Source of the DNA: Chlamydiales bacterium
GTDB taxonomy: Bacteria > Chlamydiota > Chlamydiia > Chlamydiales > JARBTQ01
NCBI GenBank assembly: GCA_029240075.1
Contig: JARBTQ010000011.1
Location: 1 to 64,000 of the forward strand
DNA length: 64,000 nt
Direction: 5' to 3'
This document shows, one piece after another, positions 18,504 to 27,163 of this stretch (the first letter of the stretch is position 1; each line of letters begins with the position of its first letter). The translations under genes were made by a program, and so were the position numbers. Under the pieces are notes generated by a model, which ran no database searches, was not told the DNA's origin, and was given only the letters and a program-made list of their open reading frames with translations.

Positions 18504-19868
18504 ATGCAATTAAGAAAAAAAGCTTTGGTTATAGGATTAGGGATTAGTGGCTGTGCAGCAGTTCGTTTTTTGCGACATAGTGGATACCAGGTTGCCGCTT
18601 ACGATGATAAATTCTGTACTCAAAGCGTAGAATTGCCAGATTCAATTGCTCTCTTATGCAGTCAGTTCGACGTTAAATTATTGCATTTGAAGGACGTTAA
18701 CCAAGTTCAAGAGTATAGTAAAGTTGTTATTTCTCCCGGTATTCCCCACCAGCATCCCTTTTACGCAGCAGCAGTAGAGGCTCATGTAGAGTTAATAGGA
18801 GAGGTTGAATTGGCTATTCGCTCTTTGCCACAATCTCATATTGTACTGGGTATAACAGGTACTAATGGTAAGACAAGTGTAACTCGATTTGTAGAACATT
18901 TATTACGTTTATCTGGGAAACCGGCTACTGCTGTAGGTAACGTAGGCACCGCAATTATAGATCACGTCCATAAACCTGAGGCTACAGGAATATTTGTTAC
19001 TGAGCTAAGCTCTTATCAATTAGAAACTATGACAACACAAGCTATTGATCAGGGTGTGATTCTAAATATTATGCCTAATCATTTAGATCGATACAATACC
19101 ATGGATGACTATGCTCAGGCTAAATGCAGACTACAGTATTGCTTGAAGCCTGGGGGAGATCTCTTTGTGGAGGAACGGGTGGTCCGAGAATATGGCCATT
19201 TATTAGACTTGGCTAAAATCAAAACATTTGGATTAACGTCTCAAGCAAATCTTTACTTAGAGCATAATCAAATTATACTCGATGGAAAGGTGGTTTGTAC
19301 TCTACATCCAGAAACTGTTACTCGTCCCCGTTATGAACTTCTTAATTTTCTAGCAGCCTATAGTTTAGTTTATAAGTATGGAATTACCGCAGCAAACTTT
19401 GTAGATGCAATTATGTCCTTCACGCGTCCACCCCACAGATTGGAATTTGTTGAAGAATTAGATGGTGTAAAATACTACGATGATAGTAAAGCAACAAGTG
19501 TTGCAGCTGTTATTGAAGCGGTAAATGCTTTGCAAGAACCTATTGTATTAATAGCTGGAGGAATAGAAAAAGGCGCCCCTTATACAGATTGGATAAATGC
19601 TTTCCAGAATAAAGTTAGAAAGATTTATGCAATTGGACAAGCTGCACCAAGAATATTACAAGAAGTTGGAGTAGCTATCCCTGTAGAAATTTCTCCTGAT
19701 ATGCAAACAGCTGTTGAGCAAGCTTCGCTAACTGCTAGTAACGGCTGGACTGTCTTATTATCCCCAGGGGGATCAAGCTTTGATCAGTTTCGCGACTATG
19801 CTCATCGTGGAGATGTATTCAAAGAATGCGTACATTCTTTAAACAGAAAACAGTTGCAACAGATTTAG
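18504..19868 (+). CDS. murD: UDP-MurNAc-L-alanine:D-glutamate ligase MurD
   Basis: Cytoplasmic Mur ligase that adds D-glutamate to UDP-MurNAc-L-Ala using ATP. The 454-residue protein begins with a Rossmann motif (VIGLGISGCAAVRFL), then the Mur ligase P-loop GITGTNGKTS (about residue 116), ELSSYQLE, NHLDRY, and the C-terminal ligase domain (KYYDDSKATS ... LIAGGIEKG ... LLSPGGSSFDQFRDYAHRGDVF), all typical of MurD. It lies 19 bases after mraY. Length is normal. Confidence 0.97.
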   Translation: MQLRKKALVIGLGISGCAAVRFLRHSGYQVAAYDDKFCTQSVELPDSIALLCSQFDVKLLHLKDVNQVQEYSKVVISPGIPHQHPFYAAAVEAHVELIGEVELAIRSLPQSHIVLGITGTNGKTSVTRFVEHLLRLSGKPATAVGNVGTAIIDHVHKPEATGIFVTELSSYQLETMTTQAIDQGVILNIMPNHLDRYNTMDDYAQAKCRLQYCLKPGGDLFVEERVVREYGHLLDLAKIKTFGLTSQANLYLEHNQIILDGKVVCTLHPETVTRPRYELLNFLAAYSLVYKYGITAANFVDAIMSFTRPPHRLEFVEELDGVKYYDDSKATSVAAVIEAVNALQEPIVLIAGGIEKGAPYTDWINAFQNKVRKIYAIGQAAPRILQEVGVAIPVEISPDMQTAVEQASLTASNGWTVLLSPGGSSFDQFRDYAHRGDVFKECVHSLNRKQLQQI

Positions 19869-19907
19869 ACTAAGGTGATATTGATTTAATTTGGGACAAT
19901 AAAAATT

Positions 19908-20717
19908 ATGACTCGTAAAAATACAATAATTATAGCTGTGCTTCTTAATATAGGGATTTTAGCGGTTCTGTTTGCAACAGCCTTGCAGTACACAGATACT
20001 ACTACACATTCATTAGAGGAACAGCCTTTGCAGAAAAATAGCTCTAGTACAATAATTGGAAGTATGGAAATTACATCTCCTGAGTCTGCTACTAAAACTC
20101 CTGAATATAATCATTCAATCTCTTACACCCATCCCTCAACTACAGCATTAGGCGATTTAGGCATAACTAGTTCAAGTGATGAGTTAGACCAAGCCTTAAA
20201 GCATTACAATTTGCCTTTAAACAACAATATCATTTCCTCAACTAATCCTATAATACCCGCAGCACCTTCAGCCGTAAATCCAGGCCGTGATTATAATGGA
20301 ATAGTTAGTGCACATACAAATCTTGATCGTTTAGATTCAGAATCGGAATTACCAAAATTTCGTGAAATTAGGGTTAAACAAGGGGACACATTAGGCAAAA
20401 TTGCACGCCAAAATAGTATTACGGTAGATGAACTCAAAAGAGCAAATAAGCTTAAAAATATTAATTTGTCTATTGGACAAGTTCTAAGAATTCCTGTAAC
20501 TGATAAAAAGGTTATACAAACTCAAAATGAAACACTCGCGGTAGATAATAGACAATCGATCGCATCAGTAGATTATTATACGGTTAAACCTGGCGATAAT
20601 CCTTGGTCAATTGCTAATAAACATAAGTTGAAGTTAGATGATTTATTACGTTTGAATAATTTAGATAAAGATAAAGCCCGCCATCTTAAGCCTGGTGACA
20701 AATTACGTATTCGCTAG
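19908..20717 (+). CDS. LysM-repeat NlpD-like cell-wall protein
   Basis: A 269-residue protein with one N-terminal hydrophobic segment (about residues 6-26, IIIAVLLNIGILAVLFATAL) that acts as an uncleaved anchor or signal, a Ser/Thr-rich linker, and two LysM domains: IRVKQGDTLGKIARQNSITVDELKRAN (from about 155) and YYTVKPGDNPWSIANKHKLKLDDLLRLN (from about 223). LysM domains bind peptidoglycan sugars. The same position in classical chlamydiae is held by the NlpD-like LysM gene between murD and ftsW. No M23 peptidase domain is present. It probably links the division machinery to the septal wall or activates AmiA; that is inference. Confidence 0.85.
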   Translation: MTRKNTIIIAVLLNIGILAVLFATALQYTDTTTHSLEEQPLQKNSSSTIIGSMEITSPESATKTPEYNHSISYTHPSTTALGDLGITSSSDELDQALKHYNLPLNNNIISSTNPIIPAAPSAVNPGRDYNGIVSAHTNLDRLDSESELPKFREIRVKQGDTLGKIARQNSITVDELKRANKLKNINLSIGQVLRIPVTDKKVIQTQNETLAVDNRQSIASVDYYTVKPGDNPWSIANKHKLKLDDLLRLNNLDKDKARHLKPGDKLRIR

Positions 20718-20752
20718 ACTAAACGCAAAAAAATTTGTAGAAATATTTGGAA

Positions 20753-21904
20753 ATGATGACCTCAAATGATGCTTTAGTCAAACAATTAAATACTTTCGTG
20801 CTTCTTATATCCATTGGAATTATTTTTTCAATGGGTACAATCATGATTTATAATACCTTCTCCGCAGAAATATTGGATTTGGATTTAGATAAAGACCATA
20901 ATCAATCATTTATCAAACAATTGATATATGCTGCACTAGGTTGTGCTTTAGCAAGTGTAACTTGGTGGTTTGGTTATCGAACTATATTAAAATACACATT
21001 TCCAATCCTTTGCTTGCTGTCGTGCCTTCTTGTTATGGTCCTTATTCCCGGAATAGGGCAAGTAATCAATGGAGCTCGACGCTGGTTGCGTATAGCAGGA
21101 ATTTCAATGCAGCCATCTGAGTTTGTAAAGTATTTTTTGCCTTTATATTACATTTATTCTGTTTTATTGGATGCTATTGTACTAGTTAAGTTTGTAGCCT
21201 TCTTAAGGCTACTAGTAAAGCTATTTATTCCAATTATCTTGATTCTATTGGAGCCAGATATTGTAACTTCTGGTTTATTAGGCTTGACATTGTTGATCTT
21301 ATTTTTTATTACTCGTGTACGTTGGCGTTTTTGGGCTTTGCCCGCAGGTGTTTTACTTTTAATGGGTGGTATCGCCGCCACTCAGTTTTCTTATGCTCGG
21401 GCCCGTATAGAAGTTTATCTACATCCAGAAAAAGATATTTTAGGAAAGGGACATCAGCCTTATCAGGCTAAGATAGCTGCTGGTTCGGGGCAAATATTTG
21501 GGAAGGGGTTAGGTAAGAGTTTGCAGAAACTAAATTATTTACCTGAAGCACAAAATGACTATATTGCGGCTATTTATGCTGAGGAATTAGGTTTTATAGG
21601 GGTGACTGTACTCATTTTACTTTATATGTCACTTACCTATTGTGGATTTACTATAGCCATTCAAGCAACAGATAAAGCTGGATGTTATGTTGCAATAGTG
21701 GTTACTTTTTTAATAGCTATTCAAGCTTTTTTAAATCTAGGCGTTGTATCTGGGCTACTGCCCAGCAAAGGGCTTAACCTCCCTTTTTTTAGTCAGGGAG
21801 GCACCAATCTTATCGCTAATTTTATGGGAGTTGGTCTTCTATTGAGTGTAGCGCATGAGAGAAAAAAACAAGTTCCAGATTATGAATATATTCGAATGGT
21901 ATAG
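20753..21904 (+). CDS. ftsW: Septal peptidoglycan polymerase FtsW
   Basis: SEDS-family membrane protein that polymerises lipid II at the division site. About ten spans are visible, with the conserved segments INGARRWLRIAGISMQPSEFVK (about residues 100-121), GHQPYQAKIAAGSGQIFGKGLGKSLQKLNYLPEAQNDYIAA (about 235-280) and the C-terminal PSKGLNLPFFSQGGTNLIANFMGVGLLLSV. The frame opens upstream with a TTG at 20747, but the two ATG codons at 20753 and 20756 are better starts; GGA just before them is a weak ribosome site. Length is normal. It is 35 bases after the LysM gene and 14 bases before murG. Confidence 0.95.
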   Translation: MMTSNDALVKQLNTFVLLISIGIIFSMGTIMIYNTFSAEILDLDLDKDHNQSFIKQLIYAALGCALASVTWWFGYRTILKYTFPILCLLSCLLVMVLIPGIGQVINGARRWLRIAGISMQPSEFVKYFLPLYYIYSVLLDAIVLVKFVAFLRLLVKLFIPIILILLEPDIVTSGLLGLTLLILFFITRVRWRFWALPAGVLLLMGGIAATQFSYARARIEVYLHPEKDILGKGHQPYQAKIAAGSGQIFGKGLGKSLQKLNYLPEAQNDYIAAIYAEELGFIGVTVLILLYMSLTYCGFTIAIQATDKAGCYVAIVVTFLIAIQAFLNLGVVSGLLPSKGLNLPFFSQGGTNLIANFMGVGLLLSVAHERKKQVPDYEYIRMV

Positions 21905-21918
21905 GGAAAGGAAGAGAT

Positions 21919-23046
21919 ATGGCAAAGAAAATCGCGATCGCAGTTGGTGGAACAGGGGGGCATACATACCCAGCACAAGCATTAACTCAGCAGTTACAAA
22001 AAATAGACCAATCTTTAGAAATTTTATTTATTGGTGGTGGCCTAACAACTAATCCTTACTTTGAAAGACAATTATCAGACGCTGTTGTAGATGTTGATTA
22101 TGCCCAGCCTAGAGGTGTTAACTTATGGGAGCGCTTTAAAAATGGGTGCAAAATTCTAAAAGGAATTATACAAAGTTTTGCAAAGCTAAGGAAATTTCAA
22201 CCCGACGTAGTTGTGGGATTTGGAAGCTACCACTCATTTCCTGTATTAGCAGCTGCATGGCTTAGACGTATTCCAGTAGTTTTGTACGAGGCAAATACAG
22301 TACCAGGTAAAGTAATTCGTTGCTTCTCTCAGTATGCTAAAGTAACTGGACTTCATTTTGATGAAGCAGCCAAATACCTAAAAGGGAAAAGTATAGAATT
22401 GGGAATGCCTTTAAGGGAGGGGTATAACTCTCTGTCTCTAAGTCCTAACAGAGCAAGGCAACAATTAGGCCTTGATTCTAATAAATTCACATTTCTCGTT
22501 TTTGGTGGATCTCAAGGAGCTTTTAACATAAATTTATTAATTTGCTCAGCTATAGTACACAATTTAGCAGAGCGCTCTACTAATTATCAAGTAATCCACT
22601 TGGTTGGAGCTCAGTCAGAGGTTGAAACTTTTAAAGAGCAATATGAAAACGCTAATATCCAATGCTTAGTTAAAGGTTTTGAACCTGAGATGAATGTTGT
22701 TTGGCGAGCTAGTGACTTAGCTATTTGCCGTGCAGGAGCAGGAACTATTGCTGAATTAATTGAAATGGAAGTGCCTGCTATTCTTATTCCCTATCTCTAC
22801 GCAGCTGATCAGCATCAAGATAAAAATGCTGATGTATTAGTAGAGCAAATAAGGGGAGGAATTAAATTTAATGAACGTGGTACGGATGCTGGAGTATTAG
22901 CTACAGAGATCTCAAATCTTATAGTTAATGAGCGTCAACTTTTAAATCAAATGCGCTACAATATCAAACAATATAAGCAAAAAAAAGTTAAGCGGCGTGA
23001 TCTATGTTCAGTCGTTTGCGAAGTAGCTGGTATCAAGGAAAGATAG
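21919..23046 (+). CDS. murG: UDP-GlcNAc:lipid I GlcNAc transferase MurG
   Basis: Peripheral membrane glycosyltransferase that makes lipid II from lipid I. The 375-residue protein has the N-terminal GGTGGHTYPAQAL loop (about residues 9-21), GFGSYHSFPVLAAAW, the EANTVPGKVIR segment, FGGSQGAFNIN (about 195) and the donor-binding CRAGAGTIAELIEMEVPAILIPYLYAADQHQDKNA (about 273-307). AGGAAGAG precedes the ATG. It is the last gene of the cluster and is followed by a strong terminator. One copy of the polar nonamer lies inside it at 22072-22080. Confidence 0.96.
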   Translation: MAKKIAIAVGGTGGHTYPAQALTQQLQKIDQSLEILFIGGGLTTNPYFERQLSDAVVDVDYAQPRGVNLWERFKNGCKILKGIIQSFAKLRKFQPDVVVGFGSYHSFPVLAAAWLRRIPVVLYEANTVPGKVIRCFSQYAKVTGLHFDEAAKYLKGKSIELGMPLREGYNSLSLSPNRARQQLGLDSNKFTFLVFGGSQGAFNINLLICSAIVHNLAERSTNYQVIHLVGAQSEVETFKEQYENANIQCLVKGFEPEMNVVWRASDLAICRAGAGTIAELIEMEVPAILIPYLYAADQHQDKNADVLVEQIRGGIKFNERGTDAGVLATEISNLIVNERQLLNQMRYNIKQYKQKKVKRRDLCSVVCEVAGIKER

Positions 23047-23053
23047 TGTACTT

Positions 23054-23102
23054 CTAGGGTAAATCCTCATTAGTTTTGTACGAGGATTACCCTAGCTTTT
23101 TT
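23054..23102 (+). terminator. Intrinsic terminator of the mur/fts cluster
   Basis: CTAGGGTAAATCCTC (23054-23068) pairs with GAGGATTACCCTAG (23082-23095), with a single bulged A, and TTTTTT follows at 23097-23102. It sits just after the murG stop and ends the cluster. Confidence 0.9.
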
Positions 23103-23521
23103 GGTTAAAATTTCTTCTTTAAATCCTCTCGCTAAAATACCTGTAAAAAATTATTCTCTATATCAATTTATCTTCAAAATTAGTTTAGCAAGAATTCAGT
23201 ATGCTATTTATGGAGGATAGACGATATGATCTATTCTAGATATTCACAGGAACTATTCTTCTACTTAGCTATTTATAAGGCACTTATTTTTGAATAAAAG
23301 GGATTTAGTAAGGTCTATAAGCTATTAAAAAAACTGAAAAATAGGTTAATAGTTGAATTTATAGTCTTTTTTATTTATTTTATGCCCTCAGCCAAATCAA
23401 TTTATGAAATGAATAACTCAGTGCTAGTTATTTAAGAGGACTCTTACAAAGGGTCATTTTCAGTAATTGGAGTTAGAGAAAACAAATATTTTAAAAAAAG
23501 ATCTATCAATAGAGTAGTGCA
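23103..23521. other. Gene-free region upstream of the BTB gene
   Basis: About 420 AT-rich bases between the murG terminator and the BTB gene. No supported coding frame or RNA gene is seen. It should carry the promoter of the BTB gene. No strong ribosome site precedes the ATG at 23522. Confidence 0.45.
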
Positions 23522-25219
23522 ATGGCAATAAATCTGGCTTTATATGGAGGTTCAAATGTCCCTAATTCAAGCAATCTGTATCCTGACCAATCTGATGCTA
23601 CTATTGCATTTAAGGAAACGACTTCAGTATATTTAGCCCAGAGTATATTTCATTTTATTGAACATAGTAGAGATAGCTCAAGATGTATAGAAATAAATGA
23701 CCATTACAACACTGGTTATGCATTGGCTGAAAAAATCAATCAGTATGCTATAAGAAAATTTGAAGAAAACTTAAGTTTTCCAGATTTTTATGCAAAAATT
23801 AGAGAATTGACAAGACGAGAGGAAATAGCCTTACCTTATAATGGGTACGGTACAATCTTCCATTTTAAAACGCCTTTTTGCCCTAAAAAAAATATACCTA
23901 TTCTCATGAGGTATTTCTATCTTGTTCCTGGTCAAGTATTACTACATGAGCATAAAGATTGGTCAATTGTCATAGGATTAAATGAAAATAGAAAAGTTTG
24001 TATATTACCAGCTAATCTGACAACTCTGACAAAAGGCATTAATCGAGAAGACCTTTTTGCTGAGTGTAAGGAAATTAATAATTGTCAAAATTGGTATGAT
24101 TTAAAAAAATCAGGCTATAAAGTTTTTGTAAAGGAAACTCATTCAAATTATAATCTAGAAAAGACTTCTACAGCGATCCAAGAAAACTTGGATTATGGTC
24201 AAATCAATAAAAATTGCAATACATTAGAAAAGTCAGGCAAAGAGAAAGAAATTCAATCTTTAGAATTTATTACTAACTCTAGCATAGAGCAGTGGATTGG
24301 GTTGGATCTAATTTCGTGTGAGGATAATTCTAAAAGAGTGTGTACAACAGTATCTACAGCAGAATTACCTACGAAAGCAGCTTCTTATGATTCAGAATAC
24401 TCAACAAAATTGAGACAAAGTGCATCCATTTTAAAAATCAATCAAGAAATATTTAGAAAAGTAAGGTATGAAAGTTATGATGCTATCTTAGAATTAAAGG
24501 GAAAACAACGTATCCCTGTAAACAAGGCTTTTCTCATAGCAAGTTCACAATTTTTTAAAGATTTTTTTGCTAAGGTTAAATTTTCAGAGCAATCTCCGAT
24601 TCTAGTTATTAAATTGGACTATATACTGAGCGAGCATATGCAGTCTATCCTAGAATTCATGTATACTGGATATGTAGGAGCCTCTTCTGAAAATATTTTA
24701 GAATTATTAAGATTAGCAGATGTATTGCAAATGGAAGATCTAGGAAATATTTTACTAGAGGAAGCATACAGTAATTTGCATAGTCAAATTAATCCAGTGC
24801 AAGTTGTCCAAATTTATTTTCAGACACTTTCATTTTCAAGTTATTTCTCGCATGTATTTGCAACTTTTTATATCAATGCATACAAAGAAAGTATAGAGAA
24901 ACATTTTGCTTTTATGGATTGTAGTGCTTTAAATCAGACCACTCTTATAAATTTTCTTTCAAATTTTAGTTTTTCAGATCATGCTAAATGTGAATTGATG
25001 AAAAAATATTGTCTAGAAGAAATTAAGCAAAAACCTCTTAAAGTACTTAACAAAAACTTATATAAGGATGATAAGCAAGAGCATAATGAAACTGAGGTTA
25101 CTGATATTTTTGTAGAAGAAATTTATAATTCCAATCCTAAAAAAAGAAATTCTATTGAATTCATTATTAATAGCATTAACTTAGAACCTGCTCAAAAAAG
25201 AGCATATTATACTCCTTAA
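23522..25219 (+). CDS. BTB/POZ-domain protein, candidate ubiquitin-pathway effector
   Basis: A 565-residue protein with a eukaryote-like BTB/POZ domain at about residues 310-420: YDAILELKGKQRIPVNKAFL, then SSQFFKDFFA, ILEFMYTGYV and NILELLRLADVLQMEDL, which is the canonical BTB order, followed by a BACK-like helical region. The N-terminal 190 residues form a separate domain of unknown type (PYNGYGTIFHFKTPF, VLLHEHKDWSIVIGL). BTB proteins act as substrate adaptors for cullin-3 ubiquitin ligases in eukaryotes, and expansions of such domains are known in amoeba-associated chlamydiae. No signal peptide is present. A secreted effector role is inferred. Codon use is AT-rich like its neighbours. Confidence 0.85.
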   Translation: MAINLALYGGSNVPNSSNLYPDQSDATIAFKETTSVYLAQSIFHFIEHSRDSSRCIEINDHYNTGYALAEKINQYAIRKFEENLSFPDFYAKIRELTRREEIALPYNGYGTIFHFKTPFCPKKNIPILMRYFYLVPGQVLLHEHKDWSIVIGLNENRKVCILPANLTTLTKGINREDLFAECKEINNCQNWYDLKKSGYKVFVKETHSNYNLEKTSTAIQENLDYGQINKNCNTLEKSGKEKEIQSLEFITNSSIEQWIGLDLISCEDNSKRVCTTVSTAELPTKAASYDSEYSTKLRQSASILKINQEIFRKVRYESYDAILELKGKQRIPVNKAFLIASSQFFKDFFAKVKFSEQSPILVIKLDYILSEHMQSILEFMYTGYVGASSENILELLRLADVLQMEDLGNILLEEAYSNLHSQINPVQVVQIYFQTLSFSSYFSHVFATFYINAYKESIEKHFAFMDCSALNQTTLINFLSNFSFSDHAKCELMKKYCLEEIKQKPLKVLNKNLYKDDKQEHNETEVTDIFVEEIYNSNPKKRNSIEFIINSINLEPAQKRAYYTP

Positions 25220-25246
25220 ATTTTATCAAAAAGGGATACGATCATT

Positions 25247-25846
25247 ATGGGCTTTACATTATCGATAGGGGAGCAAGCTCCTGATTTTTGCTTGGCAGGT
25301 ACAGATGGAGGCGTTTATTCTCTAAAATCTTTTGCTGATGCTAAAGGATTAGTAATCTTTTTTACTTGTAACCATTGTCCCTATGTTAAGGGTTCAGACG
25401 AACTTACACGGCAGACTGCGCTTAAATATGCGAAGCAAGGAATTGTATTTGTCGGAGTTAATTCTAATAGCCCTAATACTTACGAAGATGATTCCTTCCA
25501 TCATATGGTATTACGTATGGAAGAACATAAATTTCCTTGGACTTACCTTTATGATGCTGACCAGTCAGTAGCTAAAGCCTATGGAGCCTTGCGCACGCCC
25601 CATTTTTACTTGTTTGATCAGAATCGTAGGTTGATCTATACGGGCAGAAGCAACGATTTTCCTAAAGATACTAGCAAGGTAACAGTAAATGATCTAGATC
25701 GGACTTTAGAAGAATATGTTACAGGCAAGCCTATTTCACAACCCTTAACAAATCCATTAGGTTGCAACGTGAAATGGGATGGTAAAGATAAACATTGGAT
25801 GCCTACAGATGCTTGCGACCTTATATTACCCCATCCAGGTAAGTAA
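25247..25846 (+). CDS. Thioredoxin-fold peroxiredoxin-like protein
   Basis: A 199-residue thioredoxin-superfamily protein of the AhpC/TSA-redoxin (PRX-like) group. It starts with the typical [23 protein letters not shown], then the redox centre [12 protein letters not shown] with Cys-x-x-Cys at about residues 44-47, [28 protein letters not shown] with the cis-Pro, and a C-terminal [11 protein letters not shown]. It probably reduces disulfides or peroxides in the cytoplasm. It is followed two bases later by the FAD oxidoreductase, so the two are co-transcribed and perhaps translationally coupled. Confidence 0.88.
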   Translation: MGFTLSIGEQAPDFCLAGTDGGVYSLKSFADAKGLVIFFTCNHCPYVKGSDELTRQTALKYAKQGIVFVGVNSNSPNTYEDDSFHHMVLRMEEHKFPWTYLYDADQSVAKAYGALRTPHFYLFDQNRRLIYTGRSNDFPKDTSKVTVNDLDRTLEEYVTGKPISQPLTNPLGCNVKWDGKDKHWMPTDACDLILPHPGK

Positions 25847-25848
25847 AT

Positions 25849-26886
25849 ATGAAGGTAGCTGTAGTTGGCGCCGGTTTTGCAGGTTTAGCTGTCTGCTGGC
25901 ATTTAAGACAAAGGGGTAATCATATATTAGTTCACCTCTTTGATAAAAAAGGGATCGGAGCAGGAGCTTCAGGAGTTGCTAATGGATTGTTGAATCCTTA
26001 CATAGGGCCAGAGGCTAAAATAGCTTGGCCAGGACAGGAGGGAATGACTTCAACTCTAGAGCTGTTAGAAGTTGCAACTAAGGCCTTAGGTCAAGCCGTA
26101 TACCAGCAATCTGGAATTTTTCGACCTATATTAAGCGAAACTCAAGATCTGGCATACCAACATTGTGCTAGTACATACAGTGGTATTGATTACTGGGACG
26201 AACTGACTACAGCACTTCATTACCCCCAAATAGGCTGCTTCAAGGGAATCTTTATCAAGCAAGGATGTGTGGTCAATGCACCCTTGTATTTGCAAGGGTT
26301 ATGGGCTGCTTGTAAAAGTTTAGGGGTTAATTTCATCCAGGGAAAAATTGGTTCATCTCAACAATTATCAGACTATGATTACGTCATTTTAGCTTCGGGC
26401 TATGGATGTAAGGCTATTACTGAAACTCAGCACTTACCCTTAGATGCAACAAAAGGGCAAAATTTAAAAGTAAAATGGCCAGCTAAGATTACACCCCTAG
26501 CTTACCCTATAAATGGGCGTAAATATCTGTTAATGGGTGAAGACGGACAATATTGTACTATCGGAGCTACCTATGAACGAAAACAGGCAGATCCTACACC
26601 CAATCTATCAGTAGCAAAGCAAGAGCTTCTAGCAGAAGCTAGCCGCATAATGCCTGCTTTTGCAAATATGGAAGTATTAGAATGTCAAGCGGGAATTAGA
26701 GCTTCTTGCCCTGATCGTCACCTTCCCATCGTTGGAGCTGTTACAGATAAAATTTGGGTGCTGACTGCTTTGGGATCGAGGGGTCTTTTGCAGCATGCCT
26801 ATACAGCCAAAATTTTAGTCAATGCGTTATTAACTCGGCAGCCATCCTCTATCCCAACCTTCCTCACACGTTGGTTATCTTCTTGA
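25849..26886 (+). CDS. DAO-family FAD-dependent oxidoreductase, MnmC C-terminal-like
   Basis: A 345-residue flavoprotein beginning with the dinucleotide-binding motif VAVVGAGFAGLAVCWHL. The sequence GIGAGASGVANGLLNPYIGP and the C-terminal AGIRASCPDRHLPIVGAV ... ALGSRGLLQHAYTAKIL strongly resemble the FAD domain of MnmC, which demodifies the carboxymethyl group of wobble uridine in tRNA; other DAO members (glycine oxidase, D-amino acid dehydrogenase) are the alternative. The MnmC methyltransferase domain is absent. Start ATG is two bases after the preceding stop. One polar nonamer lies inside at 26365-26373. Function is likely but not certain. Confidence 0.78.
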   Translation: MKVAVVGAGFAGLAVCWHLRQRGNHILVHLFDKKGIGAGASGVANGLLNPYIGPEAKIAWPGQEGMTSTLELLEVATKALGQAVYQQSGIFRPILSETQDLAYQHCASTYSGIDYWDELTTALHYPQIGCFKGIFIKQGCVVNAPLYLQGLWAACKSLGVNFIQGKIGSSQQLSDYDYVILASGYGCKAITETQHLPLDATKGQNLKVKWPAKITPLAYPINGRKYLLMGEDGQYCTIGATYERKQADPTPNLSVAKQELLAEASRIMPAFANMEVLECQAGIRASCPDRHLPIVGAVTDKIWVLTALGSRGLLQHAYTAKILVNALLTRQPSSIPTFLTRWLSS

Positions 26887-27091
26887 AATTTTTATTTAAC
26901 AATCTTGGAATATTGCCGTAGAAGATTATTTCAGAACATAATTATCAGACTATATTTCAAAAAATGGATCAAATACTTCCTGGACTTATACTTATAAACC
27001 TGGGAGAGGGCATAGATGAAAGTATAGAGTAAACATTGTTGTAAATTGATATATTTTAAGCGGGAAGAAGAACTTTTCTATCCAAGATATA

Positions 27092-27135
27092 AAAACCTAG
27101 GTTAGCTGCGTTCATAGCAACTAAACCTAAGTTTT
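27092..27135 (-). terminator. Terminator of the FGE-like protein gene
   Basis: An imperfect inverted repeat, AACCTAGGTTAG (around 27094-27105) against CTAAACCTAAGTTTT (27121-27135). Read on the minus strand, the second arm is followed by TTTTT. It sits just downstream of the stop at 27164. The T4 on the other side could also serve the plus-strand oxidoreductase gene. Confidence 0.6.
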
Positions 27136-27163
27136 ATGTCTGAAATTCTAGTATATTAGATGG

